Below, piece by piece: positions 7,353 to 16,111 of a stretch of 38,859 nt of DNA. Within the stretch, counting starts at the first letter, position 1, and every line of letters begins with the position of its first letter. This stretch comes from T3Sed10-241 sp036796255. Its GTDB lineage: Bacteria; Bacteroidota; Bacteroidia; Flavobacteriales_D; Cryomorphaceae. Both the position numbers and the translations under genes were made by a program. The stretch spans positions 1 to 38,859 of the forward strand of contig DAIRDH010000031.1 in NCBI GenBank assembly GCA_036796255.1, given 5' to 3'. The notes beneath the pieces are model-generated. The model was not told the DNA's origin and did no database searches. It worked only from the letters and a program-made list of their open reading frames with translations.

Positions 7353-7727
7353 ATGCCATATAAAAGAATAGATATTACCCCTGCTGCGCAGGTATTGATT
7401 GCACAGATCAAGGCTGATCATGGCGAACTGATGTTTCACCAGAGTGGTGGCTGTTGTGATGGCTCCACGCCCATGTGTTTTCCGAAAGGGGAGTTCAAAA
7501 CCGGCCCCAGCGATGTGCGCCTTGGCGAGGTGGAGGGCTGTGAATTCTTCATGAGTGCCTCCCAATTCGAATACTGGAAGCACACCCACCTCACCCTCGA
7601 CTGCACCGAAGGCCGCGGCTCCAGCTTCAGCCTCGACATCCCTTATGGCAAAAGGTTCCTGATCAAGAGCCGGCTCTTCACCGAAGAGGAAACTGCAGAC
7701 CTGGAAGAGACGAGGAGGGGAGAGTAG
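7353..7727 (+). CDS. DUF779 family protein
   Basis: 124 residues. The conserved core HQSGGCCDGSTPMCFPKGEF and the later SQFEYWKHTHLTLDC identify DUF779. Cysteines 34, 35, 42, 63 and 84 are candidates for metal binding or redox chemistry; I cannot tell which. DUF779 genes commonly lie beside ExaC/AldB-type aldehyde dehydrogenases, as here, which implies a supporting role for that enzyme (inference from neighbourhood). The gene has its own upstream tract and is separated from the dehydrogenase by the four-helix-bundle gene. Confidence 0.9.
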   Translation: MPYKRIDITPAAQVLIAQIKADHGELMFHQSGGCCDGSTPMCFPKGEFKTGPSDVRLGEVEGCEFFMSASQFEYWKHTHLTLDCTEGRGSSFSLDIPYGKRFLIKSRLFTEEETADLEETRRGE

Positions 7728-8068
7728 CGTTTCATAACAGCCCCCTTCACTTCACAGGGATACCTGCCCACTTCAGGCCTTTTATTTTATCACCTCACAG
7801 CGGGTAGTGCTAAATTGCGCCTTGTCAATTGCTTGTTGCACCGTGCGTATTGCACCAAGCTTCCCCCTCGTTCACCAAGCGTTAATTCCTGTTTCATTTC
7901 CTTTAACAAGTGGCAAATACACACTTATCTCAATGATAAATTGGGCTTGATGTACAGGCCGTCGCGATCAGGTTCCTTTACAACTTACTAGAAGTATCCT
8001 TCGCATCCATGGCCAAGGTCTGAGCGATACGATGGGTAGTGAGTTTGTAATTAAACGCTTGGCTGACC
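7728..8068. other. Non-coding stretch
   Basis: 341 bp between DUF779 and PAP2 genes. I find no gene, hairpin terminator or repeat in it that I can support; the promoter of the PAP2 gene should lie in its second half. Confidence 0.5.
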
Positions 8069-8791
8069 ATGTCTGTGTCGAACATTTGGGACAAAAGCAT
8101 CGCAAGATCTTCCGTGACCTCCATGAATCCGGAATTTTTTCCGCGGCAAACTTTTCGCTTCACAGCTGTAAGTTTTCTCTCCATTGGTGCTGCACTAATC
8201 GCGGCTGCCTTACTCTTGCCCAAGGGTGAGCTGGTTTTGTGGTTTAATGGGCGATATGCTCCGGCGCCCAACGTGTTTTTCAAGTACATCACCCACCTGG
8301 GCGATGGACTCATGTTTATCCCCTTCGTGTTGGCCTTGCTTTGGGTGCGCATCGGGTACGCGATTACGGCAGCGGTGACGGGTGCGGTATTGGCCTTGCT
8401 TTCCAACTTCTTCAAGCACGTGGTGTTTACCGATTTTCCCCGGCCCAGGGCCTGGTTTGCCGATCCAACTGTACTTCAATTCGTGGAAGGCGTGAAAGTG
8501 CACAGCATGCACGCCTTCCCCTCTGGACACACGGCCACGGCTGCTGCCCTTGCCGTGTTGGTATCCTTGTTTTTCCGGAATAAATATGTGACTGCTGTCG
8601 CCGCTGTATTGGCCCTTGTGGTGGGCATGTCGCGGGTGTACCTCGCACAGCACTTTTTGGTGGATGTGGCCTTTGGTTATTTTTACGGAAGTGCAAGCGC
8701 AATAGCTACTTACCATATGGGCTACCTACTTTATCGTAGCAGGCAGAGGCGCAGCTTGATTTCAGGGGTTTCGCTTCCGCAAAATAACTGA
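8069..8791 (+). CDS. PAP2 family membrane phosphatase
   Basis: 240 residues with about five hydrophobic helices. The three PAP2 motifs are present: Lys116 and RP at 125-126 (eight residues between Lys and Arg, slightly long), PSGH at 151-154, and SR-----H---D with Arg189, His195 and Asp199. The family removes phosphate from lipids such as undecaprenyl pyrophosphate, phosphatidate or lipid A. The start is uncertain: ATG at 8123 would remove 18 polar residues and is equally plausible. The gene ends inside the 3' end of the convergent glycosyltransferase gene (30-bp overlap). Confidence 0.87.
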   Translation: MSVSNIWDKSIARSSVTSMNPEFFPRQTFRFTAVSFLSIGAALIAAALLLPKGELVLWFNGRYAPAPNVFFKYITHLGDGLMFIPFVLALLWVRIGYAITAAVTGAVLALLSNFFKHVVFTDFPRPRAWFADPTVLQFVEGVKVHSMHAFPSGHTATAAALAVLVSLFFRNKYVTAVAAVLALVVGMSRVYLAQHFLVDVAFGYFYGSASAIATYHMGYLLYRSRQRRSLISGVSLPQNN

Positions 8792-10318
8792 GTGCTGGAG
8801 TTCGAAGAGGTCTTTTTCAGAAAAAACGACCTCCCAAGCATCCATGTCCAAATCAGTTAAATGCCTGCCCTGGGTGAGCACCAAAGTGTTTGGGACGCTA
8901 TCAAGGCGCAGCAGAAGTGCTGATTCATCGCTATGGCCTTCGATCAATCCGTAATGGTACACATAGGCCGGATTGAACCGGTGATACGATACTACCTTCT
9001 GGCCTTCAATCAGCGGCATGCTCCTCGTCACCGGATTTTCCCGGTACACGGCTGGGAAAGCGAGCCATGCCACTCCGGCTACCGTGAGCATGGCTCCTGA
9101 GCCTGCGGCGGCTACAGCATGCGCGATTTTTGCATTTTTGCCGTAAAGGCCAGCCAAAATACCGCCCAGCAGCATGGGTAAAAACACCAGCGACCATGGG
9201 GCCAAATGCGCAACGGCCGCTTCAGACTTCAGCCCGAACCAGGCACCCAGGGTAAGGGCCAGACCAAGAACAATGGGAAAGATCCATGGCCACCACAGCT
9301 TGATCCCTTTGCGTATGCGCCTGTCCAGTTCAATTCCCAATACCAGGGCAGCAAAAGGCAGGGCAGGCGAAATATAGCTGGGCAGTTTGGTACTTGAAAA
9401 GGAGAAAAAGAGTACAACAAATACCGAGGCACTGAAGCTCAAAAATTGTGCTGGCTGTTGTATTCGCATTTTCCAGGCCTGTACAAAGGCCACAGGAACA
9501 AGGCCAACAAATGGCATAAAAGCCAGCAAAAGCAGCAGGGGCATCAATAAGAATATGCCGCCGTGGCCTTCCATGGTTTCGGTGTAGCGGTGCAGGTTGT
9601 GGGTGAGGTAGAAGCCTTCAGCCCAGGCACCCTCGGTGGCCTGGATCACCAGGACCTGCCAGGGCGCTGCCACCGCAAGAACAATCACTGCCCCTGGTAG
9701 CAGGCGCAAATTGCGGATGAATGTCCAATTGAATTGCTTTGTAAAAAGAGCGTAAATGAAAATAGCCCCGGCAGGCATCACAATTCCCACGGGCCCTTTG
9801 GCCCACATGGAGCAGCCCATGGCCCCGTAAGCGAGTATGGCAGGCAGCCATTTCCCTTTTCGTGTGGCTTCAAAAAACATGAGTACCGCCACAGCATTGA
9901 AAAAAATGAGGTAGGGATCGGGGGTGGCCAATTGAAACTGCAGCACCAGGTGAATGGAGGATCCGAAAACAAATGCCGTGAGCCGGGCCACGGAAGGGCC
10001 GTGCTGCCGCCATGCGAAAGCGCAGATCAACAGCATGGTGAGCAAGCCAAACAAAGCGGAGAAAAACCTGGCGCCAAAGGAATTGTGCCCAAAAATGGAA
10101 TAGCCCGCCATCATAAAGTAGTAATGCAGGCTTGGCTTTTCGGCGCGCAGACTGCCGTTGAAGGTAGGAACCACCCAATCGCTGCGGTCCAGCATTTCAA
10201 GCGCACAGCCGGCATTCCTTGCCTCATCGAGGATATAAATGGGGCTCAGACCTATCCCCCCGAAAAGCAATGCCGCTGCAATGGCCAGCAACATCAAAAG
10301 AATGCGGTCTTTGAGCAT
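8762..10318 (-). CDS. Glycosyltransferase family 39 (ArnT-like) membrane protein
   Basis: 518 residues with about eleven hydrophobic segments. The N-terminal IYILDEARNAGCAL places the Asp31-Glu32 pair typical of GT39/GT83 enzymes in the first outer loop, followed by FNGSLRAEKPSLHYYF and ATPDPYLIFF. The MWAKGPVGIVMP segment also fits the PMT_2 domain. These enzymes move a sugar from a polyprenyl phosphate donor to an acceptor on the outer face of the inner membrane. The acceptor (lipid A, other lipid or protein) is unknown. The convergent PAP2 phosphatase could act on the same lipid. Confidence 0.88.
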   Translation of the reverse strand: MLKDRILLMLLAIAAALLFGGIGLSPIYILDEARNAGCALEMLDRSDWVVPTFNGSLRAEKPSLHYYFMMAGYSIFGHNSFGARFFSALFGLLTMLLICAFAWRQHGPSVARLTAFVFGSSIHLVLQFQLATPDPYLIFFNAVAVLMFFEATRKGKWLPAILAYGAMGCSMWAKGPVGIVMPAGAIFIYALFTKQFNWTFIRNLRLLPGAVIVLAVAAPWQVLVIQATEGAWAEGFYLTHNLHRYTETMEGHGGIFLLMPLLLLLAFMPFVGLVPVAFVQAWKMRIQQPAQFLSFSASVFVVLFFSFSSTKLPSYISPALPFAALVLGIELDRRIRKGIKLWWPWIFPIVLGLALTLGAWFGLKSEAAVAHLAPWSLVFLPMLLGGILAGLYGKNAKIAHAVAAAGSGAMLTVAGVAWLAFPAVYRENPVTRSMPLIEGQKVVSYHRFNPAYVYHYGLIEGHSDESALLLRLDSVPNTLVLTQGRHLTDLDMDAWEVVFSEKDLFELQHSVILRKRNP

Positions 10319-10450
10319 GAAATATTTTGATGCAAATAACCCGCTTCAATGTTAGCCCGACGTTATGCAATGATGAAAAGTTTCGCGTACGCTCTGCCTT
10401 GCCTATTGCATGTTGCCAATTGCCTATTGTTATATTGCCCATTGAAATCC

Positions 10451-10458
10451 TACCTTCG
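10451..10458 (+). promoter_or_regulatory. Possible -7 box of priA
   Basis: TACCTTCG, one base from the Bacteroidota -7 consensus TAnnTTTG, ends 8 bp before the priA start codon. Transcription would begin at or just before the ATG, giving an almost leaderless message. I see no clear -33 box. Confidence 0.35.
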
Positions 10459-10466
10459 CCCTCCCC

Positions 10467-12926
10467 ATGACCACCTACTTCACAGAAGTCATTCTGCCAT
10501 TGGCCCTGCCCAATACCTTCACCTACCGGATTCCCAGGAATATGGAGGAATTCATGCAGGTAGGCTTGCGCGTGGTGGTGCCTTTCGGCAAAAAGCTCAT
10601 GACCGGAATCGTGGAGCGCATCCACACCAACCCTCCCAAAGATTACTCCGCCAAGTATATCGACACCCTCCTCGATGATTACCCCATTGTAAATACACAA
10701 CAACTTGAGCTCTGGGCCTGGATGGCCGGGTACTATATGTGTCACCGAGGCGAAATACTCATCGCGGCACTTCCCGTTGGCCTCCGCCTCAGCAGCGAAA
10801 GCAGCTACATGCTCAACCCTGCTTTCGATGGCGACCTCGGTGCATGGAACGACCGCGAGCAAGCCCTGATCGAATCACTTTCCACCCGCGAAGTGATGAC
10901 GGCCGATGAAGTTGCTGAATTCCTCGGCATCAAAACGGTGCAGCCTGTGCTCAAGCGCCTCCTCGATGCGGGTGCAGTGCTCGTGATGGAAAACCTCAAA
11001 GAGCGCTACAAGCCCAAACTCGAAACCTATGTAAAGCTGAGTCCGGGTTGTGAAGACGAAGAAGGACTTAAGGCTGCCTTCAACCGTTTGGAACGCGCAC
11101 CCAAACAGCTCGAAGTACTAATGACCTATGTGCGCCTCAGCGGCCGCTACGACAATGAGCCGGTGGAGGTGAAGCGCGCTCTGCTCCAAAAGCACAGCAA
11201 CAGCAGCCCCACCGTGGTGAAGCAAATCGCCGACAAAGGCATATTTGAACTCTACGACATGGAAGTAGGCCGACTCCCCAAACTCGAAAAAGACGAGCGC
11301 GCCGGCCTGGCCCTCAGCGAGGCCCAAGAAACCTGTGCAGCTGAGATCAAGGCCAGTTTTGCCGAAAAGGACGTGGTGCTCCTTCATGGAATTACGGGCT
11401 CGGGCAAAACAGAAATTTACATCCACCTTATGCAGGAGGAGCTCCTCAAGGGCGGTCAGGTGCTTTACCTCCTTCCGGAAATAGCGCTCACCACACAGAT
11501 CATCAGCCGGCTTCAACGCTACTTTGGCGATGCTGTGGTGGTGTACCACTCCCGCTTCAACCAGAATGAACGCGTGGAGATATGGAACAAAGTGCGCAGC
11601 AACAACGAAGGCAAGGGCTGTATCATCCTAGGTGCGCGGAGTGCGCTCTTTATGCCATTCGTGAAGCTAAGCCTTGTGATTGTCGATGAGGAGCACGAGA
11701 GCTCTTTCAAGCAATTCGACCCCGCCCCGCGCTACCACGCACGCGATACGGCCATCGTGCTGGCATCGATATTCAAAGCAAAAACACTGCTCGGCTCAGC
11801 CACTCCGGCCATCGAGTCGCTTTACAACGCGGAGCGCAAAAAGTATGGCCTCGTAAAGCTCGATGAGCGCTTTGGAGGCATAGCCCTTCCGGAAATAAAG
11901 CCCGCATTGCTCAACCGCCAAACGGCTCCTTCGGGCTACTTCACCCAAATGCTGCTCGATGAGATGGGCCGGGCGCTGGAGCGCAAGGAGCAAATCATCC
12001 TCTTCCAAAACCGCCGCGGCTATGCGCCAGTACTCGTTTGCGAAAGCTGCGGATGGAGCCCCGAATGCACCCGCTGCGATGTGAGCGCCACCTACCATAA
12101 AAGCGCCGACCGCCTCGTATGCCACTACTGCGGCAACAAGTACAACCTGCCGCCTACCTGCCCCAAATGCGGCAGCCACAAACTCAAGCTCGCTGGTTTC
12201 GGCACCGAGCGCATAGAGGAGGAGCTGCCCGTATTTTTTCCCGATGCGAAGATTGCCCGACTCGATTACGACACCACCCGCTCGAAGCATGCCTATGTGC
12301 AAATCATCAGCGAATTTCAGGACCGCGAAATCGACATCCTCATCGGCACCCAAATGGTCACCAAAGGCCTCGACTTCGATGGCGTGAGCACTGTGGGCAT
12401 CCTCAACGCTGACCTCTTGCTCAAATACCCCGACTTCCGCGCTGCCGAGCGGGGCTTTCAGCTTATTACCCAGGTGGCGGGACGGGCGGGCCGCCGCAAG
12501 AAGCGCGGTATCGTGATGGTGCAAACCCGCGAACCCGAGAGCTGGCTCATCATGCAGGTGATCGCCAACAACTTCGTCGCCATTTATGAAAATGAGCTCG
12601 GCGAGCGCCGCAAGTTCGGCTACCCACCTTTCGTGCGGCTTATCCAGCTTACTTTTCTGCACCGCGAGGCGGAGCTGGTCGACTTTTGCGCAGCTGAATT
12701 TTCCAGGCGCGTTGAGGGCCTCTTCCCCCGAAAGTGCATCCTTGGACCTGAATACCCCCACGTGGCCCGCATCAAAAACCGCTACCAAAAACAGCTCATG
12801 CTCAAGGTCACCCCCGACATGCCCCTGGCAGCCACCAAGAAAGCCCTCGCCGATTTTGCCGGTGCCTTCTTTGCCGAAAAGGCCTTCAAATCCGTACGGC
12901 TCATCATCAACGTCGACCCACAGTAG
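10467..12926 (+). CDS. priA: Primosomal protein N' (PriA helicase)
   Basis: 819 residues, full length. PriA binds stalled forks and D-loops and loads the replicative helicase to restart replication. Residues 1-110 form the 3'-DNA-binding domain (YFTEVILPLALPNTFTYRIP). The helicase core has Walker A GITGSGKTEIY with Lys314, DEEH at 407-410, and GSATPAIESL. Between about 524 and 572 lie the cysteine pairs of the zinc-binding insert (CESCGWSPECTRC, CHYCG and CPKCG). The C-terminus ends in IINVDPQ, the usual PriA finish, so the stop codon right before the gap is genuine. Confidence 0.97.
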   Translation: MTTYFTEVILPLALPNTFTYRIPRNMEEFMQVGLRVVVPFGKKLMTGIVERIHTNPPKDYSAKYIDTLLDDYPIVNTQQLELWAWMAGYYMCHRGEILIAALPVGLRLSSESSYMLNPAFDGDLGAWNDREQALIESLSTREVMTADEVAEFLGIKTVQPVLKRLLDAGAVLVMENLKERYKPKLETYVKLSPGCEDEEGLKAAFNRLERAPKQLEVLMTYVRLSGRYDNEPVEVKRALLQKHSNSSPTVVKQIADKGIFELYDMEVGRLPKLEKDERAGLALSEAQETCAAEIKASFAEKDVVLLHGITGSGKTEIYIHLMQEELLKGGQVLYLLPEIALTTQIISRLQRYFGDAVVVYHSRFNQNERVEIWNKVRSNNEGKGCIILGARSALFMPFVKLSLVIVDEEHESSFKQFDPAPRYHARDTAIVLASIFKAKTLLGSATPAIESLYNAERKKYGLVKLDERFGGIALPEIKPALLNRQTAPSGYFTQMLLDEMGRALERKEQIILFQNRRGYAPVLVCESCGWSPECTRCDVSATYHKSADRLVCHYCGNKYNLPPTCPKCGSHKLKLAGFGTERIEEELPVFFPDAKIARLDYDTTRSKHAYVQIISEFQDREIDILIGTQMVTKGLDFDGVSTVGILNADLLLKYPDFRAAERGFQLITQVAGRAGRRKKRGIVMVQTREPESWLIMQVIANNFVAIYENELGERRKFGYPPFVRLIQLTFLHREAELVDFCAAEFSRRVEGLFPRKCILGPEYPHVARIKNRYQKQLMLKVTPDMPLAATKKALADFAGAFFAEKAFKSVRLIINVDPQ

Positions 12927-13026
12927 NNNNNNNNNNNNNNNNNNNNNNNNNNNNNNNNNNNNNNNNNNNNNNNNNNNNNNNNNNNNNNNNNNNNNNNNNN
13001 NNNNNNNNNNNNNNNNNNNNNNNNNN
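12927..13026. other. Scaffold gap (100 N)
   Basis: One hundred N, a conventional placeholder. The real distance between priA and the acyltransferase is unknown, and the adjacency itself depends on scaffolding. Confidence 0.98.
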
Positions 13027-13845
13027 TTTACCTCAAGTAAACACAAAGGTGATATTTCCCTATCTTTCCGCACTTATTTCGATTTTGTGAAGAACGTATT
13101 CGGACAGTGGCTTTTCTTGAAACACCTTATCATTTCAGTAGCAGGAATGGTGAGCTGGCCCCGATTTGTGTGGACCAATAAATCGGTGATTGCCGGGATG
13201 GACGTGCTTGAGAAACTGCCAAAGGAGGGTGTACTTTTTGTATCCAACCACCAAACTTATTTCGCCGATGTGGCCTTGATGTACCATGCCTTTAGCGCAT
13301 CGAAGTGGAACATCAAGCGCGGCATTCGCAATCCTTTATACCTGCTGGCACCCCGACTCAACGTATACTACGTCGCTGCGAAAGAAACCATGGAAAGCGG
13401 TATCATACCCAAAATGTTCAGCTACGCCGGCGCCATCACCGTGCAGCGCACCTGGCGCGAGGCCGGCAAGGACATCAAGCGTGAGGTAGACCTCAGCGAT
13501 ACCGAGCGCATAGGCATGGCAATAGAAAATGGTTGGGTGATTACCTTTCCGCAAGGAACCACCCGCGCATTTGAGCAAGGGCGCAAAGGTACTGCCCACA
13601 TCATCAAGCAATACCGCCCCATTGTGGTGCCTGTCAATATCGACGGCTTTCGCCGCGCATTTGATAAAAAGGGACTCCAGCTAAAAGTCCGCGACAGCAT
13701 CCTTACGATGAAAATTTACCCCCCGCTTGAGGTCGATTACGAAGCATCGCCTGAGGTCATTCTCAACCAGGTAATGCGCGCAATAAAGCAAAGCAGTGAA
13801 TTCATCCATGTGCCGCCTGTACGGTCAGATGAGGTAGAAAAATAA
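13027..13845 (+). CDS. PlsC-like acyltransferase, start lost in gap
   Basis: About 272 visible residues. SNHQTYFADV corresponds to the His-Asp motif of 1-acylglycerol-3-phosphate acyltransferases, but with five residues between His and Asp instead of four. FPQGTTRAF corresponds to the later EGTR motif with Gln in place of Glu. The rest (VLEKLPKEGVLFVSNHQ, then IVVPVNIDGFRRAF) fits the fold. These enzymes transfer an acyl chain to lysophospholipid at the inner membrane; the altered motifs suggest a different acceptor. No ATG precedes the membrane segment in the visible part, so the start is probably in the gap. It ends 214 bp before the next gene. Confidence 0.82.
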   Translation, partial: FTSSKHKGDISLSFRTYFDFVKNVFGQWLFLKHLIISVAGMVSWPRFVWTNKSVIAGMDVLEKLPKEGVLFVSNHQTYFADVALMYHAFSASKWNIKRGIRNPLYLLAPRLNVYYVAAKETMESGIIPKMFSYAGAITVQRTWREAGKDIKREVDLSDTERIGMAIENGWVITFPQGTTRAFEQGRKGTAHIIKQYRPIVVPVNIDGFRRAFDKKGLQLKVRDSILTMKIYPPLEVDYEASPEVILNQVMRAIKQSSEFIHVPPVRSDEVEK

Positions 13846-13938
13846 ACAAGCTTCGAATTGCTGCCACTCAATTATTCTTTTTTCCTATTCGTGAAAAATG
13901 AATTGAAATCCCTGTAAATATTGGATTTATGAAATACG

Positions 13939-13958
13939 CGTGCGACCTCAGTCGCACG
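13939..13958. repeat. Palindromic REP-like element
   Basis: Perfect 8-bp inverted repeat CGTGCGAC-CTCA-GTCGCACG, with a third half-site CGCACG at 13970-13975. It lies 102 bp upstream of the DUF2846 gene. It resembles short palindromes scattered between genes in many bacteria; it could instead be a leader hairpin. Confidence 0.6.
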
Positions 13959-14059
13959 GTATTTAGATCGCACGGGCTTCTGTTGTGCAATATAATTCTT
14001 GGGATGCGTTACTTTTTCATGGGTTTTCGTCCCAACTCGAAACCTTAAATCGCAATGTT

Positions 14060-14641
14060 ATGAAAATAGAAATCCTACTCACCCCTTTGATGCTTTTTGC
14101 AAGCGCTATTATTTTATTTGGACAAAACATTCCACCTGCACCTGCCGACAAGTCCGTTGTGTATTTCGTTCGAGTCAACAGTGCTGGAGCGCTTGTGAAC
14201 TTTACTTTTTTTGACAATGATCAAATTATAGGCAAATTCAACGGCCGCAATTATATGCGTTACGAATGCGAACCGGGAGAACATCTTTTTTGGGCACGAT
14301 CAGAAAACAAGCATTTTATGCTGGCCAATATTGAAGCAGGAAAGGTGTACTTCGTTGAAGCAGTGCCACAGGTGGGTGCGATAAAAGCCGGAGTGAAATT
14401 GGTTCCTCTTCATGCCCAAGTTGAAGCAAAGAGGATGAAGAAAGTCTATAAAGCCATGGACAGATCAGCACCCTTGGAGTTTAGCAAAGAATACTTAGAA
14501 ATGGAGCAGGCCTCCATGGCTGAAGTCATCTATCGGGGTAAGACCAGGTACGAGGCTACACGGGAAGATGTTGAAAACGCACCACGTCTTAAGCCCGATT
14601 GGCATTTTGTAATTCCTGAGGTGGTTCCCATTGGAGACTAA
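14060..14641 (+). CDS. Secreted DUF2846 family protein
   Basis: 193 residues. A signal peptide (MKIEILLTPLMLFASAIILFGQ) is followed by PADKSVVYFVRVNSAGALVNFTFFDNDQIIGKFNGRNYMRYECEPGEHLFWARSEN and KVYFVEAVPQVGAIKAGVKL in pieces typical of DUF2846. The domain is a small beta-sandwich of unknown function. I start at 14060 because the upstream extension is hydrophilic and would hide the signal peptide. It stands alone, with convergent transcription from the propeller-like lipoprotein downstream. Confidence 0.85.
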   Translation: MKIEILLTPLMLFASAIILFGQNIPPAPADKSVVYFVRVNSAGALVNFTFFDNDQIIGKFNGRNYMRYECEPGEHLFWARSENKHFMLANIEAGKVYFVEAVPQVGAIKAGVKLVPLHAQVEAKRMKKVYKAMDRSAPLEFSKEYLEMEQASMAEVIYRGKTRYEATREDVENAPRLKPDWHFVIPEVVPIGD

Positions 14642-14709
14642 TTGAACAATCTCTGCAGCGGGTATCTTTACCGCTATGCTTCTTGCATTCCTGCCGCGTT
14701 CCTGCAGTC

Positions 14710-15771
14710 TTAATTGATTGTATTCTTTGGCTTTTGCACCAGAATGTTCAGGAACATCGTGGTACCATCATCATTGTCGGTAATGCCCACTATATGCAAG
14801 GCCCCGTCGGCGCCGAGGTAGCCTTCCACAGCTTCCACTTTTCCCATAAAGGCAGAGCCATCGGCATTGAACACTTGCCAGCAATTGATCGAGGGGTGTA
14901 CAGCAGCGTCCAGATCAAGTGTGCCGACAAAACTGCCAAGTATCGCGCCATCGTCAATGGCATTTTTGGTGGCTTCGATAGAGGCAGAGAAGAGCAATGT
15001 GCGTTCGTCGGGCAGGAGGGAAGCGCCGGAAAATCGCGCTGAGTCTCCGTCTATTTGCGGAAGCACATGTCGCTGGGTGATGAGGCTTAACGCCGATGTA
15101 TCACCATGCTGTAGAAAGTCGTTAAAGCCTTCTTCTGGCAAGCGGTAGAGTTCATTGTTGTGCCGGTTGAGGAGGATAAGCGCTCCGCCGCGCTGTATTG
15201 CTGAGTCTGTATTGCTATGGATTTGTAGTCCTGCCCTATACGCCGCCCCTTCAAGGTTGAGCTCTTCCGGGCCGAGTGCAGCTGCATGGCGCAGCCAGCT
15301 GTAAAAGCGCTCCGAAGCTGGCAAAGCGGTTGCGGTATCGGCGCTTTCGGCAGAGGCCATTAGGATCACATCTCTCGTGGGCGACTTGCTGCCCGAGCCA
15401 AATATCATTAGCACGGAATCGCCCGCGAATGGAAAGGTGCACACGGCTTCAAAATCGGGTTTTACCTTTTTTTGGATGCGGTTGTTTACCACATCGCTGG
15501 TATCCCACACCTGCCACTTGTCCAGCACCATGCCTGCACTGTCAATACGCCACAGGTAGGCGTCATCGTCGCCTACAGCATAGTAAGCGCCTCGCCAATG
15601 CGCCATGCCTGAGCCCGAGGAGAAGCCGTCAATCTGATGAATGTAAGTAATTGTGGCTTTGGGTTGATCCTGCCCTTTAACGGGGTTGGTTTCCACATCA
15701 GGGCCCGATTGGCAGGCAAAGGCGATTATAGCGGTGAGGCACAAAATGCGTGAAGTGTAAGTTTTGCTCAT
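14710..15771 (-). CDS. Propeller-like lipoprotein (DUF6929-like)
   Basis: 353 residues from the ATG at 15771, chosen over one eight codons upstream because it begins the signal sequence MSKTYTSRILCLTAIIAFACQS with a lipobox-like FAC. The mature part has recurring short strands (SGSGMAHWRGAYYAVGDDD, YLWRIDS, KPDFEAVC, LNLEGAAY) such as are found in beta-propeller proteins that compare stored and live values. I associate it with DUF6929 only from memory of these motifs. Function unknown; probably anchored to the outer or inner membrane. Confidence 0.7.
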   Translation of the reverse strand: MSKTYTSRILCLTAIIAFACQSGPDVETNPVKGQDQPKATITYIHQIDGFSSGSGMAHWRGAYYAVGDDDAYLWRIDSAGMVLDKWQVWDTSDVVNNRIQKKVKPDFEAVCTFPFAGDSVLMIFGSGSKSPTRDVILMASAESADTATALPASERFYSWLRHAAALGPEELNLEGAAYRAGLQIHSNTDSAIQRGGALILLNRHNNELYRLPEEGFNDFLQHGDTSALSLITQRHVLPQIDGDSARFSGASLLPDERTLLFSASIEATKNAIDDGAILGSFVGTLDLDAAVHPSINCWQVFNADGSAFMGKVEAVEGYLGADGALHIVGITDNDDGTTMFLNILVQKPKNTIN

Positions 15772-16111
15772 AAATCTAAAAAACAGAGAAGGCAATGATA
15801 CCCAATGATGGGCATAAGTATGTGAACTCTAGGTCAAATTTAGTTACAAATATAAATTCCCTTTACTACCAAGGCTTCGCAAGCGGCTTCAAGGTGTCTT
15901 CAAGGGGTTCAGGGCCTTCCGCGCGAAGTGCATGGTTGCGCTGCCACTCAATTTGGAGTGGCTGACATCCCAGTATTCGGGCTTTTAATGGTCAAACGCT
16001 TTGGGGCTCCAGTCAACAGTGACCGCGATCACCTTCATTTCTGAAATACCCTTTCTGCATGGATATAGTCGATCAAACCAGATACCTTTACCGGCCCGGC
16101 CATCACGAAAA
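15772..16111 (+). other. Divergent promoter region
   Basis: 340 bp between the minus-strand lipoprotein and the plus-strand MFS gene. TACCTTTA at 16083-16090 is close to the Bacteroidota -7 box and would give a leader of about 15 bases for the MFS gene. No other element is clear. Confidence 0.4.

Noticed and set aside
11796..13073. Long frame opposite priA, through the gap
   Set aside because: Antisense to conserved helicase motifs and dependent on the N run.
12586..13845. A 419-residue frame covering the end of priA and the acyltransferase
   Set aside because: It is a different frame from priA before the N run and is only continuous because N does not encode stops.
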